Below, in pieces: positions 11,701 through 21,330 of a stretch of DNA of 64,000 nt. Under the pieces are notes generated by a model. That model made no database searches. It was not told where the DNA came from and was given only the letters and a program-made list of their open reading frames with translations. A program made the translations under genes and the position numbers. The number at the start of each line of letters is the position of its first letter. Position 1 is the first letter of the stretch. Origin of the DNA: Christensenella sp. (GTDB taxonomy: Bacteria > Bacillota > Clostridia > Christensenellales > UBA3700); contig JALFUR010000004.1 of assembly GCA_022784465.1 (NCBI GenBank), positions 141,804 through 205,803 of the forward strand, read 5' to 3'.

Positions 11701-12467
11701 GAACAAACTGCGAATATGATACAGCAAGAGCTTTTGAAAGAGCAGGGGCAAAGGCAAACATATTTGTCATTAGAAACCAATCTTCGCGAGACATCGAGGA
11801 AAGTGTTGAAGAACTTGTAAAGGCAATAAATAAGGCCCAAATTTTGGCTTTCCCAGGTGGTTTCTCTGGTGGTGATGAACCAGATGGATCTGGAAAGTTT
11901 ATTGCAACAACATTTAGAAATCCAAAAATTGCTGAAGCTGTTATGAATTTATTGAAACATAGAGATGGTTTAGCTCTTGGTATTTGTAATGGTTTCCAAG
12001 CATTAATAAAACTTGGTTTAGTTCCATATGGTGAAATAATTGAACAAGAAGCAAAAGCTCCAACTTTAACATTTAATAATATTTCTCGTCACGTATCTAC
12101 TATGGTTAAAGTACGTGTTGCAACAAATAAGACTCCTTGGTTTAATCAAATTTCTATAAATGATGAATTTATGGTTCCTGTAAGTCATGGAGAAGGAAGA
12201 TTTGTTGCTTCTCAAGAAGAATTAGAAAAAATTATTAAAAATGGTCAAGTTGCTACTCAATATGTAGATAATTTAGGAAATGCTACAATGCAATCTCCAT
12301 TTAATCCAAACGGAAGTATGTACGGAATTGAAGGTATTATTTCTCCAGATGGACGAGTACTTGGAAAGATGGGACATGCTGAAAGAATTGATAAAGATTT
12401 ATACAAAAATGTTGAAGGCAACTACGATATGAAATTATTTGAAAGTGGTGTAAGATATTTTGAATAA
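8727..12467 (+). CDS. purL: Phosphoribosylformylglycinamidine synthase, large single-chain form
   Basis: 1246 aa with synthase domains and a C-terminal glutaminase (VFPGTNCEYDTARAF, LGICNGFQALIKLGL). Confidence 0.96.
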   Translation: MVKRIFVEKKQGYNVAAKKTLSDINNVLGIKAEDVRQFIRYDIEDIDEDIFEKAKITIFSESPVDDVFDKYPVGRNYESLVVEYLPGQYDQRADSAMQCVQLLSMTNRPLIKCATIYAIKGVSEEEFEKIKKYIINPVESREGTMDTYETLQQEINVNLTVPTIEGFIDMSDKEIEEYHAKNGFAMSIDDLKFVQKYFIEENRDPSETEIKVIDTYWSDHCRHTTFATELTDVKIESENPHVEKAWELYNDLYSEFNKKRKDKYPCLMDIATIAVKKLKKEGLLDNLDVSDEINACSVEVDVDVNGKDEKWLIMFKNETHNHPTEIEPFGGAATCLGGAIRDPLSGRTYVYQAMRVTGCADPRESIANTLKGKLPQRVISKTAAAGYSSYGNQIGLATGLVTEMYHDNYKAKRLETGYVIGGAPKENVVREKPKAGDIIVLLGGETGRDGCGGATGSSKAHTEKSVEVCGAEVQKGNPPTERKIQRLFRKKEVSNLIIKCNDFGAGGVSVAIGELADSLDINLDLVPKKYEGLTGTELAISESQERMAVVLHKEDVDKFIEYSKEENLNAVAVAEVTDTGHMRMFFANKVIVDLKRDFLNTNGVKQQQNAVIKEDITYYMERPNKSTEDLFGEGDFRAALLNDLQRLNVCSQKGLGEMFDGTIGASSVLMPFGGKYQLTPALAMAAKPPVQGYTDTATVSTFGCNPNLLTESPFVGAIYSIVLSLSKQVACGVDRKTIRLSLQEFFKRLNKDPERWGQPLSALLGALYAQINLKVGAIGGKDSMSGTFENIDVPPTLISFACGITKASKIITNVFDSTKKDALNVYHIEIDRDEYGVPDFDRLLDLYDTMTKAINDGEIVACNVVEEGGVASTVFKSCLGNKIGTTWEEISAEMFAPKLGDFVFQANNANAFKGFNVTHVATINGTYTADICGEEFKMKDAAYAFESTLEKIYPTTALATGNVGNIICCSRKIEHVSKGLVKPEVLIPVFPGTNCEYDTARAFERAGAKANIFVIRNQSSRDIEESVEELVKAINKAQILAFPGGFSGGDEPDGSGKFIATTFRNPKIAEAVMNLLKHRDGLALGICNGFQALIKLGLVPYGEIIEQEAKAPTLTFNNISRHVSTMVKVRVATNKTPWFNQISINDEFMVPVSHGEGRFVASQEELEKIIKNGQVATQYVDNLGNATMQSPFNPNGSMYGIEGIISPDGRVLGKMGHAERIDKDLYKNVEGNYDMKLFESGVRYFE

Positions 12468-12489
12468 TTAATAAAACACTGATATTTGA

Positions 12490-12526
12490 TTGTGCATCTA
12501 AGTTGATTTAGGTGCACAATTTTTTT
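12490..12526 (+). terminator. Rho-independent terminator after purL
   Basis: TTGTGCATCTAA gttgat TTAGGTGCACAA followed by T7. Confidence 0.85.
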
Positions 12527-12564
12527 CTAATTTATTCATTATAAAAAAATGATATAATACAAAT

Positions 12565-13185
12565 ATGGCTGTAATTACAAAAATTGAAATACAAAAAAAC
12601 AATGAAAATCGTTGCAATATCTATTTGGATGACAATTTTTATTCTGGTGTAGAAAGCATAATAGTTTTTAAGTACAGGTTAAAAGTTGGAATGGAAATAG
12701 ATAAAAAGCAATTAGATGAGATTATTTTTGATTCTGAAAAAGAAAAGGCCTTTTCTTACGCTGTTGAATATGTTTGTAAATATGTTGCAACGGAGAAACA
12801 ATTAATTAATAAATTATATGATAAAGGATATCATAAAAACATTGTTGAGTATGTAATCAATAAGTGCAAAGAGTATTCATACATAGATGATTTAAAATAT
12901 GCAAAAGCTTATATATTTCAAAATAGAGCAGTAAAAGGCAAGTTGCGTTTAGAGCAAGAATTAATAAAAAAGGGCATTAAAAAGGAAATTGTATTAGAAG
13001 CGCTTGAGGAATATAAAGAGGAAGATGGATGTTTAAATATTGCAAAAAAGAAAGCAAAAAACAAGGATTTAGATGATCCGAAACAATATGCCTCTTTAAT
13101 TAGATATTTGCAATATAGGGGATATGAGTTTGACGATATAAAAGAAGCTCTAGAAATTATCAAAAAGGAAAAATATAATGATTGA
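12565..13185 (+). CDS. recX: Regulatory protein RecX family
   Basis: RecX-type helical repeats (ALEYAYK-like, YIDDLKYAKAYIFQNRAVKGKLRLEQELIKKGI). Confidence 0.85.
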   Translation: MAVITKIEIQKNNENRCNIYLDDNFYSGVESIIVFKYRLKVGMEIDKKQLDEIIFDSEKEKAFSYAVEYVCKYVATEKQLINKLYDKGYHKNIVEYVINKCKEYSYIDDLKYAKAYIFQNRAVKGKLRLEQELIKKGIKKEIVLEALEEYKEEDGCLNIAKKKAKNKDLDDPKQYASLIRYLQYRGYEFDDIKEALEIIKKEKYND

Positions 13186-14653
13186 TATTGTAACAGTTAA
13201 ACAAATGCAAGAATTTGATCAAATGACAATAAAGACAAAAACTCCATCTATTGAGCTAATGAATTTGGCTGCAAAAAGCATATATGAAGAATGCGATTTT
13301 TCTAATAAAAAAATTGGTATAATTTGTGGGTCTGGTAACAATGGCGGAGATGGACTAGCGCTAGCTAATATTTTAATTGAAAACGGTTTTTTCCCATATG
13401 TATATTTAATTAGCAAAAAAATATCAAATGATTCACAGTTTTATTTAGATAAATTAAATGAAAAAAAATATGAAAATATTTTTGATATATCTAAGTGCAA
13501 TTATGATTTTGACATAATTGTAGATTGTATATTAGGTACAGGATTTAGAGGTGAAGTAAAAGAAAACATCAAAGATGTTATTGTTAGAATTAACAATTCA
13601 AGTGCGTATGTTATAAGTGCAGATATTCCAAGTGGATTAAATGGAGATAATGGGCTTAAAACAGAATGCGTTAAAGCAGATCAAACAATTGCTATTCAAT
13701 ATTATAAAACAGGTCATTTTTTGAATGATGGAAAAGACTGTGTAGGCAAGATAATTGCAAAAGATATTGGAATTGAAAAAACTGAAGAAACATACAAAAT
13801 TATTGAAGATAAAGATATAGTTTTTCCAAAAAGAAAAAATAATTCAAGTAAGTATTCTTATGGACGCTCTCTAATAATTGGAGGATGCGAAAATTTTGTA
13901 GGCGCTGTAAAAATCGCTAACATGGGGGTTTCCTCGTTAAGAATTGGAGCAGGTTTAAACACTATTGCTGCTCCAAGATCAATTATTCCAGCACTTCAAG
14001 CAAGTGTTGTTGAATCTACGCTTTATCCGCTAGATGAAATTGATGGACATATAAAGTTTAATAAAGAACAATTAGATAAAATCATGTTGTCAGTAAATGC
14101 CATTGCTCTTGGAATGGGCATGGGAAATAATTATGGTGAAAATAAAAAAATAATTAGTCATATTCTTGAAAACTACTCTTCAAATGTTTTACTTGATGCT
14201 GATGCAATTAATGCGTTTAAAGACGATATAGATTCTTTATGCAAATATAAAAAAGCATCAATAATCATTACGCCACATATAAAAGAAATGGCTAGAATCT
14301 CAGGTATAGACGAAAAAGAAATAATATCTAGTCCAATTGAAAGTGCTAAAGCTGTGGCGAATAAAATTGGTGGGATAGTTTTATTAAAAGGTGCAAGTAG
14401 CATTATTACAAATGGAAAGGATGTTTATTTTGTTGTAAATGGTGGACCTGAGCTTTCAAAAGGCGGATCTGGAGATACTTTAAGTGGAGTAATACTTGGT
14501 TTGTTAGCGCAAGGTTTTGAGCCAATTAAGGCAGCTTATATGGGTGCGTTTCTATGTGCAAAGGCTGCTAAGGACTTAACAAGAGATTTTTCAGAGTACG
14601 GAGTACTAGCTTCTGATGTAGCTAGAAATATTTCTAAGTATATTAAAGAATAA
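13178..14653 (+). CDS. Bifunctional NAD(P)H-hydrate epimerase / ADP-dependent dehydratase
   Basis: N-terminal YjeF-N domain (CGSGNNGGDGLALANIL) and carbohydrate-kinase-like domain (GGSGDTLSGVILGLLAQG). Confidence 0.93.
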   Translation: MIDIVTVKQMQEFDQMTIKTKTPSIELMNLAAKSIYEECDFSNKKIGIICGSGNNGGDGLALANILIENGFFPYVYLISKKISNDSQFYLDKLNEKKYENIFDISKCNYDFDIIVDCILGTGFRGEVKENIKDVIVRINNSSAYVISADIPSGLNGDNGLKTECVKADQTIAIQYYKTGHFLNDGKDCVGKIIAKDIGIEKTEETYKIIEDKDIVFPKRKNNSSKYSYGRSLIIGGCENFVGAVKIANMGVSSLRIGAGLNTIAAPRSIIPALQASVVESTLYPLDEIDGHIKFNKEQLDKIMLSVNAIALGMGMGNNYGENKKIISHILENYSSNVLLDADAINAFKDDIDSLCKYKKASIIITPHIKEMARISGIDEKEIISSPIESAKAVANKIGGIVLLKGASSIITNGKDVYFVVNGGPELSKGGSGDTLSGVILGLLAQGFEPIKAAYMGAFLCAKAAKDLTRDFSEYGVLASDVARNISKYIKE

Positions 14654-14736
14654 TACATTAAAATTTTGGCAATAACTTTAAATGGCGAAAATTCATATTA
14701 TAAGTAAGATGGGTTCGCTTAAGGAGTTAGTGCTGT

Positions 14737-15084
14737 ATGGTTATAAAAAGAGGGGAAATGTATTATGCGGATTTATCACCTGTTGTTGGGAGTGAACAAG
14801 GTGGAGTTCGTCCTGTACTAGTCGTTCAAAACGATGTAGGAAATAAATATTCTCCGACTATTATTGCAGCAGCAATAACTTCTCAAATCAACAAGGCAAA
14901 ATTGCCAACTCATATAGAATTAAATGCAGATGTATTTGGACTACAAAAAGATTCAGTAGTTCTACTTGAACAAATACGTACTATAGATAAAATGCGTTTA
15001 AAAGAAAGAATTGGAGAAGTTCCAACGGATTTGATGGATAAAATTAATAAGGCTTTACTTATAAGTCTTGGATTTTTTCAATAA
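14737..15084 (+). CDS. MazF/EndoA-type toxin endoribonuclease
   Basis: [46 protein letters not shown], the PemK/MazF signature. Confidence 0.93.
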   Translation: MVIKRGEMYYADLSPVVGSEQGGVRPVLVVQNDVGNKYSPTIIAAAITSQINKAKLPTHIELNADVFGLQKDSVVLLEQIRTIDKMRLKERIGEVPTDLMDKINKALLISLGFFQ

Positions 15085-15303
15085 TATTTTTATGTTTTAC
15101 TTATCATAACAATCAAATTTTAAATCTACTGAAAAAATATATTTTTCTATATCCTCAAAAAGCTAGTCATAAAGTATTGATTTAACTTATATCTTTTTAA
15201 ATATTTATATATTTATTAATATTGCGAAGGCTGTTTTATTGTGCTAAAATAATTACAATAGCGAATTATTCGTTATGTTACTAGATTTTTAGAGGGTAGA
15301 ATT

Positions 15304-17079
15304 ATGATTAAACTAAACGAGATACCAATTTTACACAAATTTTTAGGTACAGACCCATCAAAGCCAGAAACAGTTCAACCTAAAGAAGCATTAAGCTATT
15401 CTTTTGCTGGTTTTGGTCAAAACATTATTTGTCAATTAGTTACAACTTTCTTCATGGTTTATTTAACCGATGTTGCAAAGATTTCTCCAATTTGGCTTGC
15501 ATATATGTTCTTATTTGCTAGATTGTTTGACGCATTTAACGATCCAATCATGGGAACAATCGTAGATAGAACAAAGTCAAAGTGGGGCAAGATGAGACCA
15601 TACTTATTGTATACTCCAATTCCAATCGGTATATTTACTATCTTGTTGTTTACAGCAGGTCTCTTCGCAGGATTTAGCGACGTTGCAAAGTTTGTTTACG
15701 CTACTGTTGTTTATCTATGTTGGGGTATTGCTTATACTATCGTAGACGTTCCATATTGGGGATTGTCTTCATCAATGACAAAAGATACTGCTCAAAGAAA
15801 CACTTTGCTTACAGTAGCTCGTTTGATTTGTACAATAGGTTCAGGTCTTGTATCTGTTGCTATTCCAATTGTTACAAATATTACAGGACCTAGTGCTATA
15901 GCTTATTTAATTATTGGTATTGTTTGCGTAGTAATTGCTATTCCTACATTCTGGGTAGGCTTTAAATTTACAAAAGAAAGATTCTATGACGATGAATCAA
16001 AGAAAGAATCTTTAGGCGAAAGTATAAAATTATTATTTAAAAACACACCACTTTTATTATTAATCTTAGTTGGTGTACTTGGTGGATTAAGAACAATTTA
16101 CATGACGACTTCAATTTATTATGCAAACTATAACTTAATGAATTTGAATCTTGCATCAGTAATATTCTTATTAGTTGTTCCTGGTGGATTAGTAGCTACA
16201 TTATTAACACCAGTTTTGTCTAATAAATTTGGTAAAAAGAATTTATTCATTTATTCGCATTTAATAGGTGGTATTTTACTTGTTTTACTATATTTCATTG
16301 GTATGAAATCAAATGGAACATCTACACTTTCTCAAATTGCATTTTATATTATTGTAATTATTGCAGGTATCCCTTCAGGATTTAGCAATATTCTTACATA
16401 TTCAATGATTGCAGACTCTATTGATTATCTTGAAGATAAGACAGGTAAAAGAGCAGAGGGTATTTGTTTCTCAATGCAAACCTTGATTTCTAAAATTGGT
16501 ATGGCTTTAACAGCATTTGTTACATTAATGGTTTTAGGAGTATTTGGATACGATCAATCATTCTTATCTATATTCCAAGAAGGTGTTAAAGAAGGAATTT
16601 TAGTAATGGGACAAGACGGAGTAATTCAAGCACAAGGTGCTGGTGCTGCTGATTTTATCGCAAAAATTACTGCAAGTAATTTTGAAGGTATTAAAACTTT
16701 TGCAGATTTCCAAAAGAATTTCTCTGATGTATGTAGTGGAAACTGGCTTGCTACAACACTATTATGTGGTATTTCAATGTTTGCTTGTGTTATTCCATTA
16801 TTCTTCTATAAGTTTGATGAAAAAGAACAAGCTAATGCTGTTGTAAGAATTGCAGCAAGAAAAGCTGGACTTGAAGTTGCTAAGAATGCAACAAAAGAAG
16901 AAGTTTATGCTTTAGCTGCTGAAAAGGGAATTGAAATTAAACTTGTTACAGAAGAAAGTGTTATAGAAGATACTCCTGTTGCTTCTGTTGAGGCTGAAGC
17001 ACCTGTAGAGGATAAAGTACAAGATTCTGAAAACATCGAAGTTGAAAATAAAGAAGAAAATTCAGAAACTAAAGAATAA
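15304..17079 (+). CDS. GPH/MelB-family sugar:cation symporter (MFS)
   Basis: MVYLTDVAKISPIWLAYMFLFARLFDAFNDPIMGTIVDRTKSKWGKMRPYLL; 12-TM pattern; acidic C-terminal tail. Confidence 0.88.
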   Translation: MIKLNEIPILHKFLGTDPSKPETVQPKEALSYSFAGFGQNIICQLVTTFFMVYLTDVAKISPIWLAYMFLFARLFDAFNDPIMGTIVDRTKSKWGKMRPYLLYTPIPIGIFTILLFTAGLFAGFSDVAKFVYATVVYLCWGIAYTIVDVPYWGLSSSMTKDTAQRNTLLTVARLICTIGSGLVSVAIPIVTNITGPSAIAYLIIGIVCVVIAIPTFWVGFKFTKERFYDDESKKESLGESIKLLFKNTPLLLLILVGVLGGLRTIYMTTSIYYANYNLMNLNLASVIFLLVVPGGLVATLLTPVLSNKFGKKNLFIYSHLIGGILLVLLYFIGMKSNGTSTLSQIAFYIIVIIAGIPSGFSNILTYSMIADSIDYLEDKTGKRAEGICFSMQTLISKIGMALTAFVTLMVLGVFGYDQSFLSIFQEGVKEGILVMGQDGVIQAQGAGAADFIAKITASNFEGIKTFADFQKNFSDVCSGNWLATTLLCGISMFACVIPLFFYKFDEKEQANAVVRIAARKAGLEVAKNATKEEVYALAAEKGIEIKLVTEESVIEDTPVASVEAEAPVEDKVQDSENIEVENKEENSETKE

Positions 17080-17103
17080 TAAAAAACTTTTTATATGAGG
17101 AGA

Positions 17104-17138
17104 TTTTGCCGTTTGCATTTAATTGTAAGCGGCAAAAA
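17104..17138 (+). terminator. Hairpin (terminator or 5' leader element) just upstream of dnaX
   Basis: TTTTGCCGTTTGCA...TGTAAGCGGCAAAA inverted repeat ending about 11 nt before the dnaX ATG. Confidence 0.5.
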
Positions 17139-17148
17139 TATATAAAAT

Positions 17149-18648
17149 ATGGCTTATACATCATTATATAGAAAATATAGACCATCAACATTTGATGAAA
17201 TGGTTGGACAACAACACATTCGTCAAACACTAAAAAATTCTATTAAGAGTGCATCTATTGCACATGCATATTTGTTTACGGGAACTCGTGGAACTGGTAA
17301 AACTTCGACTGCTAAGATTTTTGCTAAAGCAGTTAATTGTCTTCATCCAAAAGAAGATGGTTCTCCATGTAACGAATGTGAAGTATGTAAAGCATTATCT
17401 TCTCCTAATAATTTAGATATTATTGAACTTGATGCTGCATCAAACAACTCAGTTGAGGATATAAGAGATTTAGTTGAAAAAGTAAAATATGCTCCTTCTG
17501 TTGGCAAATATAAAGTATATATTGTCGACGAAGTTCACATGCTTACAAAGCAAGCTTTCAATGCTTTTTTAAAGACATTAGAAGAACCACCTGAACATGT
17601 TATTTTTATACTTGCTACTACTGAAGTTCAAACAATTCCGGCTACAATACTTTCTAGATGTATTCGTTTTGATTTTAGATTAATTCCAAAAGAGGAATTA
17701 GCTAGTCATTTGGAAAAGATTTTTGTTAAAGAAAGCGTTTTATTTGATAAAGAAGCAGCTTTAGCTATTGCAGAAGCTGGGAATGGTTCGGTTAGAGATG
17801 CCTTGTCTATTGCAGATATGGTTATTTCATATTGTGGCAATAAAAAAATCGAATATAGTGATGTTCTTGAAATTTTAGGTGCTTCTTCTCCAGACAATAT
17901 AATTGCATTATGTGAAAATATTTTACAAGGCAATTTAGAAGAAGCTTTATCAATTGCTAATAAACTTATAAATATGGGTAAGAGCGTTCAAGTATTATCT
18001 GAAGATATTGCAAAAATGATGAATAATATCATGTTTGCAAAAAACACCATGGATGCTGTAAAAGTTTTAGGATTGCCTATAGATTTATTTAATAAAGTTA
18101 ATGACGCTTCAGTTGGTGTTTCAAATTACAAATTATATAGAGCATGCGAAATATTTACAGAAGTTCAAAATACATTGAAATATTCAACTTTATCTAGAGT
18201 TGTTATTGAGGTGGCAATTGCAAAAGCATGCGACGTATCTTCTTCTATTGATACTTCTTCTGTTTTAGCAAGAATTAAAGATTTAGAAGGCTTTAAACGT
18301 TCTATTCAAGGTGTTTCTACAACAGAAGGAACAACGCTAACTGCTGTTGGTGTATTTGGAAGATTATTAAATATGCTTAATGAGTCAAAAAGATATATTC
18401 CAGAATATTCTACATTAACTTCTGCTGGTTTAAGCAAGGAGAATATAGTTTTAGATAATAAGGTGTTTATAATTACCGTTTCTAATGAAGATATAGCTAA
18501 GAGCTTAATGGTATATAAAGATACTTATTTGAAGATGATAAAAAGTGAATTTTCAGAAATAAAAGACATAGAAATAAGATATATAAAAAGCCCTGTAGAT
18601 ATTAGAAAAGGGCAAGTCAATGAATTATTTAATAAGACATTAAATTAA
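17149..18648 (+). CDS. dnaX: DNA polymerase III subunit gamma/tau
   Basis: SLYRKYRPSTFDEMVGQQHIRQTL, GTRGTGKTSTAKIFAKAVNC, Zn-binding Cys cluster. Confidence 0.96.
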   Translation: MAYTSLYRKYRPSTFDEMVGQQHIRQTLKNSIKSASIAHAYLFTGTRGTGKTSTAKIFAKAVNCLHPKEDGSPCNECEVCKALSSPNNLDIIELDAASNNSVEDIRDLVEKVKYAPSVGKYKVYIVDEVHMLTKQAFNAFLKTLEEPPEHVIFILATTEVQTIPATILSRCIRFDFRLIPKEELASHLEKIFVKESVLFDKEAALAIAEAGNGSVRDALSIADMVISYCGNKKIEYSDVLEILGASSPDNIIALCENILQGNLEEALSIANKLINMGKSVQVLSEDIAKMMNNIMFAKNTMDAVKVLGLPIDLFNKVNDASVGVSNYKLYRACEIFTEVQNTLKYSTLSRVVIEVAIAKACDVSSSIDTSSVLARIKDLEGFKRSIQGVSTTEGTTLTAVGVFGRLLNMLNESKRYIPEYSTLTSAGLSKENIVLDNKVFIITVSNEDIAKSLMVYKDTYLKMIKSEFSEIKDIEIRYIKSPVDIRKGQVNELFNKTLN

Positions 18649-18664
18649 TAAGGAGATTTAATTT

Positions 18665-19000
18665 ATGGGAAATTTTGGTAGTTTTAATCGTGGCGGCGGA
18701 ATGGGTAATATGCAACAACTTATGAAGCAAGCTCAAAAGATGCAACAAGATATGCTAAAAGCGCAAGAAGAATTAAAAGAACTTGAAGTTACAGGTTCTG
18801 CATCTAATATGGTAGAAGTAACTTTAACTTGTGATGGCAAAATGACTGGTATTTCAATTAAACCAGAAGCTGTTGATCCAGATGATATTGAAATGCTTGA
18901 GGACTTAATTGTTGCTGCATTTAATGACGCTACAGAAAAAGCTGAAGAAGTTAAAAGTGAAAAGATGGGACAATTTGGCGGACTTGGAGGATTAATGTAA
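18665..19000 (+). CDS. ebfC: YbaB/EbfC family nucleoid-associated protein
   Basis: [31 protein letters not shown]; position between dnaX and recR. Confidence 0.94.
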   Translation: MGNFGSFNRGGGMGNMQQLMKQAQKMQQDMLKAQEELKELEVTGSASNMVEVTLTCDGKMTGISIKPEAVDPDDIEMLEDLIVAAFNDATEKAEEVKSEKMGQFGGLGGLM

Positions 19001-19584
19001 TGAGCAATATTGAGCCATTAGATAATCTTATTGCCAAATTTACAAAACTTCCTGGAGTTGGGCTTAAAACAGCTCAGCGTTATGCTTATAGCATAATTAA
19101 TATGCCAAAAGAAGATGTAGAAGATTTTTCTAATGCACTAATTAATGCAAAAGAGAAAATACATTATTGTAAAACATGTGGAAATTATACAGATTTAGAT
19201 GAATGTGAAATTTGTCAAAGTAGAGATAAGTCTATAATCTGTGTTGTTAAAGATCCTAAAGATATTACAGCTTTTGAAAAATGTAAGACATATAAGGGCG
19301 TATACCATGTACTACATGGCACCTTATCTCCACTTGCGGGTATTGGCCCTAATGATATAAAGATAAAGGAACTACTTGCAAGACTTGACGGAGTTAAAGA
19401 AGTAATCATGGCTACAAATCCTGATGCAGAGGGAGATGCTACAGCTATGTATATTGCAAGATTGATAAAACCACTTGGAATTACTGTTACTAGACTTGCA
19501 TCTGGCGTTTCAATGGGAAGCGACATAGAATACGCTGATGAAATTACTTTATCTAGAGCTATTCAGGACAGAAAAAATATTTAA
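19000..19584 (+). CDS. recR: Recombination protein RecR
   Basis: [19 protein letters not shown]4 zinc finger [29 protein letters not shown]. Confidence 0.97.
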   Translation: MSNIEPLDNLIAKFTKLPGVGLKTAQRYAYSIINMPKEDVEDFSNALINAKEKIHYCKTCGNYTDLDECEICQSRDKSIICVVKDPKDITAFEKCKTYKGVYHVLHGTLSPLAGIGPNDIKIKELLARLDGVKEVIMATNPDAEGDATAMYIARLIKPLGITVTRLASGVSMGSDIEYADEITLSRAIQDRKNI

Positions 19585-19593
19585 TCATTAAAA

Positions 19594-19627
19594 GACCTAA
19601 TCCTCGCGGATTAGGTCAATTTTTTTA
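19594..19627. terminator. Bidirectional terminator between convergent recR and galT
   Basis: GACCTAATCC tcg(c) GGATTAGGTC with T-rich 3' flank on plus and AAAA 5' flank. Confidence 0.88.
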
Positions 19628-19639
19628 TAATTATATTTA

Positions 19640-21175
19640 TTAAAATTTACTGTAATTTAAACCGGAAATTAAGAATTTATCAAAAGCTTCTTGTCCAACT
19701 TTTGTATTTTTAAATACAGCAGTACATTCTAGAATGTCTTCACAAGCTTTATTAACATAATTTCTTATAACTGTATCTGCTTTATTTTGAGAATTAGCAG
19801 TTCCGTAATCATTAATTAATTGCATAAGCATTCCAAAGTGCTTTGATAGAGGATTTGTTTCTTCCATTAATGATTTCATATCTAATTCGATTTTTCCTGT
19901 TAAGTACTTTTTCATTTCCTCGAATTCTTTTTTCAATCTTCCAGGTAAAATAAATAGTCCCATTACTTCAATAAGTCCAATTCCTTCTTTTTTAATATTG
20001 TGTAAAGATGGAGCTGCATGGAAGATTCCGTCAGGGAACTTTTCATTTGTTCTATTGTTTCTCAAAATTAAATCTATAACATAATTTTGATCTTCCTTTC
20101 TAACAATAGGAGTAATAGCATTATGTTGTTCCGTAGTTTTGCAAATTATTTCTACAGATTCATCAGAATAGTTTTCCCAATTAGACATAATAACTTGACA
20201 TGCTTGAGTAATAGAATCTTTGTTTGAACTTACAAGTCTAATAACGCTATTGTACCAATTAACAGTGTATATCTCTACATCTTTGAATTTTGGATCTTCA
20301 TATCTGTTTCTATTTGGAGCAGAAAACATTGGTAAAACTTTGCTTCCGCCTTGATAGTGGTCATGAGATAAAATAGAACCGCCAACAATAGGAAGAGCAG
20401 CATTAGAACCTAAGAAATAATGAGGGAAGATGTCTACAAAATCAAGCAATCTTTTAATAGTATCAATAGTAACATTCATTGGTCTATGTTCATTACATAA
20501 ACAAATTAAATGCTCATTGAAATATTGATAAGGGCTATATTGCATAGACCAAGCTTCTTTATTTACCTCAATTGGAATAGTTCTTAAAGTTTGTCTAGCT
20601 GGATGAGAAATATGGCCAGCAAAACCAACATTTTCAAGACATAGCATGCAAGCTGGATATCCTGACTTTGGTCTAGATTTTTCTAAAGCGATTTGCTTAG
20701 GATCTTTTTCTGGCTTAGATAGGTTAATAGTAATATCTATATTTCCGAATTTACCAACATGAGACCATTTGATATTTTTTTGAATATCTTGCATTCTAAT
20801 ATAATTAGAAGCTTTACAAGTATTGAAAAACCAATCTGTAGCATTTTTTACTGATTCATTTGCTGCAATATGGTCAAATTTTTCAATAGTTTGAGATGGA
20901 GTTAGAGAAACAAGACCAAATAATTTTGTTTCAAATAATAGTCTTTCGTTTTCTTCTATCATCTTGTTATCAACTGCATATTGAACTAAAACATCGATAA
21001 CGTCAGCTTGAAAATCTTTGTATCCATGAGATGTTGTAGCTGGTGAATCTAACTTAAATAAATCAAGTAACATATTAGTTACATAATGGTAATCGTCTAC
21101 TTTTAAAGACAAATTGTCTTTTGCATACGAAACTAAATCGTACAATTTTTCTTTTAAAATGTCTTGGGTAATCAT
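19640..21175 (-). CDS. galT: UDP-glucose-hexose-1-phosphate uridylyltransferase
   Basis: GYPACMLCLENVGFAGH, SILSHDHYQGG; start MITQDILKEK with AGAGGA RBS preferred to ORF start 21205. Confidence 0.92.
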   Translation of the reverse strand: MITQDILKEKLYDLVSYAKDNLSLKVDDYHYVTNMLLDLFKLDSPATTSHGYKDFQADVIDVLVQYAVDNKMIEENERLLFETKLFGLVSLTPSQTIEKFDHIAANESVKNATDWFFNTCKASNYIRMQDIQKNIKWSHVGKFGNIDITINLSKPEKDPKQIALEKSRPKSGYPACMLCLENVGFAGHISHPARQTLRTIPIEVNKEAWSMQYSPYQYFNEHLICLCNEHRPMNVTIDTIKRLLDFVDIFPHYFLGSNAALPIVGGSILSHDHYQGGSKVLPMFSAPNRNRYEDPKFKDVEIYTVNWYNSVIRLVSSNKDSITQACQVIMSNWENYSDESVEIICKTTEQHNAITPIVRKEDQNYVIDLILRNNRTNEKFPDGIFHAAPSLHNIKKEGIGLIEVMGLFILPGRLKKEFEEMKKYLTGKIELDMKSLMEETNPLSKHFGMLMQLINDYGTANSQNKADTVIRNYVNKACEDILECTAVFKNTKVGQEAFDKFLISGLNYSKF

Positions 21176-21330
21176 TGATAATCCTCTAAATGTTTTTTTG
21201 AACAATAAAATTATAAAACAATATTCTTGATATATGCAACATAATTTAAATATAAATAATTAATAATTATTAACAAAAAATATATAATATATGGTATAAT
21301 TTCAACAAGTACACACGAAGGAGAGATTTT

